Both the position numbers and the translations under genes were made by a program. Shown here piece after piece: positions 5,843 through 7,620 of a stretch of DNA of 7,620 nucleotides. The stretch's first letter is position 1; the number at the start of each line of letters is the position of its first letter. Below the pieces are notes generated by a model, which was not told the origin of the DNA, made no database searches, and was given only the letters and a program-made list of their open reading frames with translations. This DNA is from Actinomycetota bacterium (lineage in GTDB: Bacteria; Actinomycetota; Actinomycetes; Propionibacteriales; Nocardioidaceae), in the NCBI GenBank assembly GCA_009702305.1, contig WLIH01000114.1:1-7620 (forward strand), in the 5' to 3' direction.

Positions 5843-6238
5843 GTGCCTACTGGCAAGGTCAAGTGGTACGACGCCGAGAAGGGCTTCGGCTTCCTCTCCC
5901 AGGACGAGGGCCCGGACGTCTACGTGCGCGCCGAGGCCCTGCCCGAGGGTGCGACCGCGATCAAGAACGGCACCCGGGTCGAGTTCGGCATCGCCCAGGG
6001 CCGCCGCGGCGACCAGGCGCTGCAGGTGCGGATCCTCGACGCGCCGGCCTCGGTCGCGCGCAACCAGTCGCACGCGCGGCGCCGCTCCCCCGAGGAGATG
6101 GGCACCATCGTCGAGGACCTGATCCGACTGCTCGACGGCGTCGGCGAGGGCTACCGGCACGGGCGCCACCCGGATGCGCGCACCGCGAAGCCGACGGCCA
6201 AGCTCCTGCGGGCGCTCGCCGACGAGCTCGAGCTCTGA
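5843..6238 (+). CDS. Long-form cold-shock domain protein
   Basis: The 131-residue protein begins with a cold-shock (CSD/OB-fold) domain at 1-66. KVKWYDAEKGFGFLS (5-19) contains the RNP1 motif and DVYVRAEAL (25-33) the RNP2 motif. CspA-type proteins bind single-stranded RNA and DNA through these aromatic surfaces and melt RNA structure. Here RNP2 reads VYVRA instead of the common VFVHx, so an aromatic residue is kept but the usual histidine is arginine. Residues 67-131 are a helical extension (EEMGTIVEDLIRLLDGVGEGYR and AKLLRALADELEL) absent from the 67-residue classical Csp. From memory, this form is widespread in Actinobacteria, including mycobacterial CspB (Rv0871). The C-terminal helices may mediate dimer or partner contacts; that is inference. 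It is convergent with the MFS gene with 10 bases between stop codons. A perfect 12-bp palindrome, GAGCTCGAGCTC, encodes part of the C-terminal ELEL. Confidence 0.92.
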   Translation: MPTGKVKWYDAEKGFGFLSQDEGPDVYVRAEALPEGATAIKNGTRVEFGIAQGRRGDQALQVRILDAPASVARNQSHARRRSPEEMGTIVEDLIRLLDGVGEGYRHGRHPDARTAKPTAKLLRALADELEL

Positions 6239-6248
6239 GCCGAGCCGC

Positions 6249-7620
6249 CTACACCGGTGCGGGCTGGACGACGTTGCGCCGGCTGGTGACCAGGACGTAG
6301 ACGGTCCACGCCGTCAGCACGCCACAGGCCACCCCGAGCCCCAGGCGCGCCGGCTCCAGGGGCAGCGCGATGCCGACGAAGCCGCCGATCACCCACGCGA
6401 GCTGCAGGGTCGTGTCGCTGCGGGCGAAGGCGCTGGCCTGCACGCGCTCGGGGATGTCGCGCTGGATGCTCGCGTCGAGGCAGAACTTCGCGAGCGACTG
6501 GGCCAGGCCGGCCGTCAGACCGAGCAGGGCCAACGGCAGCACGCCGTAGAAGAGCGTCGCGATCAAGGAGGCGACCGCCCCCGCGACCAGCGCGAGCACC
6601 ACTGTCACCGACGGGTTGATCCTGCGCAGCAGCGACGCGGCGGCGACACCGAGCGCGTTGCCGGCGCCCGCGGCCCCCACCACGACTCCGATCATCACGC
6701 CCGCGGAGAGGCTGGACTCGGGTGGGTTCTCCCGGAGCAGGAAGGCCATGAACATGAGCAGGAAGCCCGAGAGCCAGCGGGGTCCGCAGTTGGCGCGCAG
6801 CGCGAAGGCGACGGCGGTCGGGATCCGCGTCCGGGCCGGGCTGCTGACCGTCGAGGCCGACGGGCCGGCCATCAGCACCAGCACCTCCTCGCCGCTGCTG
6901 GAGTCGACGGCTGCCGGCAGCCGGATGGCGCAGACGGTCGCGATGACGAACAGCGCGGCGGCGTAGCGCAGCGACCACTCCGCGCCGGCCAGCGACGCGA
7001 GACCGGCCAGCGGCGCCGACACGCTCGCGCCGACGATGCCGGCCAGCGAGACCCGGCCGTTGGCCTTGACCAGCGTGAAGTCGCGGGGGAGCAGGCGGGG
7101 CACGGCGGCGGCGCGCGTCACGCCGTACGCCTTGGAGGAGACCAGCACGCCGAGGGCGGCCGCGAACAGCCAGGCCGACTCGTCGTTGATCGCGCCCGCG
7201 AGCCCCCAGCACAGGAACGCGCGCAGCGCCATCGTCGCTCCGATCGCCCAGCGGCGGCCGTGGCGGAACTTGTCGAGGAACGGGCCGATCAGCGGCGCGA
7301 CGATGGCGAAGGGCAGCATGGTCAGGCCGAGGAAGAGGGCGACCTGCCCGCGAGCCTCGCCGGAGGGCACCTGGAAGAACAGGCTGCCGGCCAGCGAGAT
7401 CGCGACGGCGGCGTCACCGGCGGTGTTGAAGAAGTGCATGTAGATCAGCCGGTTGAGTCCCGACTGCTCGGCGCCCTGCGCACCGGCCGCGCGCCGGGCC
7501 TGCGACCCGACGTACCTGCTGGCGCGGCCGGTGACCCTCGCCGTGCCGCGCACCGTGCGTCCGGTGACCCTCGCCGTCGCGCCGAGGCCGCGCCCCACCG
7601 CGCGTGCCCGGTCGGCCGCG
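6249..7620 (-). CDS. Major facilitator superfamily transporter (5' end may lie beyond right edge)
   Basis: From the GTG at 7598 the product has 449 residues, but the frame stays open to the window edge without a stop, so the true start may be further upstream. After a basic N-terminal extension (about 1-48) come around 12 hydrophobic segments from YMHFFNTAGDAAVAISLAG (53-71) onward. GPFLDKFRHGRR (105-116) is the motif-A loop between TM2 and TM3, and RSDTTLQLAWVIGGFVG (393-409) fits a late TM helix. The central loop is about 227-262. This is an MFS permease, probably an exporter driven by the proton gradient; substrate is unknown. The N-terminal extension is rich in Arg, Gly and Thr and repeats TARVTGR. 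The pairing of a long-form cold-shock gene with an MFS gene recalls, from memory, Rv0871 and Rv0876c in Mycobacterium tuberculosis. The short 10-base convergent gap shows no clear terminator. Confidence 0.88.
   Translation of the reverse strand, partial: AADRARAVGRGLGATARVTGRTVRGTARVTGRASRYVGSQARRAAGAQGAEQSGLNRLIYMHFFNTAGDAAVAISLAGSLFFQVPSGEARGQVALFLGLTMLPFAIVAPLIGPFLDKFRHGRRWAIGATMALRAFLCWGLAGAINDESAWLFAAALGVLVSSKAYGVTRAAAVPRLLPRDFTLVKANGRVSLAGIVGASVSAPLAGLASLAGAEWSLRYAAALFVIATVCAIRLPAAVDSSSGEEVLVLMAGPSASTVSSPARTRIPTAVAFALRANCGPRWLSGFLLMFMAFLLRENPPESSLSAGVMIGVVVGAAGAGNALGVAAASLLRRINPSVTVVLALVAGAVASLIATLFYGVLPLALLGLTAGLAQSLAKFCLDASIQRDIPERVQASAFARSDTTLQLAWVIGGFVGIALPLEPARLGLGVACGVLTAWTVYVLVTSRRNVVQPAPV
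7528..7577. repeat. 17-bp direct repeat, 33-bp period, in the MFS N-terminus
   Basis: The sequence CCGGTGACCCTCGCCGT occurs exactly at 7528-7544 and again at 7561-7577. The period is 33 bases, which is 11 codons. In the MFS frame it encodes two copies of TARVTGR (residues 8-14 and 19-25). The following stretch ASRYVGSQARR looks like a decayed third unit. A recent tandem duplication, or selection for an 11-residue amphipathic helix repeat, would both explain it. Confidence 0.7.

Noticed and set aside
6224..6259. Palindromes GAGCTCGAGCTC (6224-6235) and CACCGGTG (6252-6259) as a bidirectional terminator between the cold-shock and MFS genes
   Set aside because: Both lie in coding sequence, lack T-runs, and the first is explained by codons for ELEL. 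Not enough to call a terminator.
1..7620. tRNA, rRNA, CRISPR, insertion sequences, att sites or a biosynthetic gene cluster
   Set aside because: No cloverleaf, repeat array, transposase, integrase or cluster enzymes were recognised. Base composition is even apart from the 391-440 promoter island.

Overview
The window is about 70% G+C with strong codon-position bias, GTG starts, short or overlapping gene junctions and protein families typical of Actinobacteria. The gene content and style fit a Nocardioides-like member of the Propionibacteriales, but no rRNA or other marker fixes the taxon. Six genes are supported, plus part of a seventh cut by the left edge. No RNA gene, mobile element, CRISPR array or origin was seen, and no gene-free stretch exceeds 130 bases.

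Left block (1-1334): an aspartate/glutamate racemase family gene (minus strand, C-terminus outside the window) is divergent from a LysR-type regulator. The 82-base gap between them is an A+T-rich island with two inverted repeats. One of these overlaps a likely -10 box placed so that the regulator mRNA would start at its own ATG. This is the classic arrangement of a LysR regulator controlling itself and a divergent metabolic target.

Middle block (1324-3471, minus): a secreted multidomain subtilase (signal peptide, I9 propeptide, S8 catalytic domain with an inserted PA domain, C-terminal Fn3-like domain). Its 3' end overlaps the 3' end of the LysR gene by 11 bases.

Right block (3600-5785, plus): the most unusual gene, one ORF joining a complete HAD phosphatase to a complete LarE-type ATP-dependent sulfur transferase with a three-cysteine signature. 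A membrane M50-type metalloprotease follows, its GTG start overlapping the LarE stop by four bases. The HAD-LarE gene also looks leaderless. No larA, larB or larC lies in the window, so the sulfur acceptor is open.

Last block (5787-7620): a long-form actinobacterial cold-shock-domain protein with its own promoter and a 5'-terminal hairpin, convergent with an MFS transporter whose arginine-rich N-terminal extension holds an 11-residue repeat and may continue past the right edge.

Most of the window is ordinary actinobacterial chromosome. The HAD-LarE fusion with its coupled protease is the strongest candidate for something not yet described.
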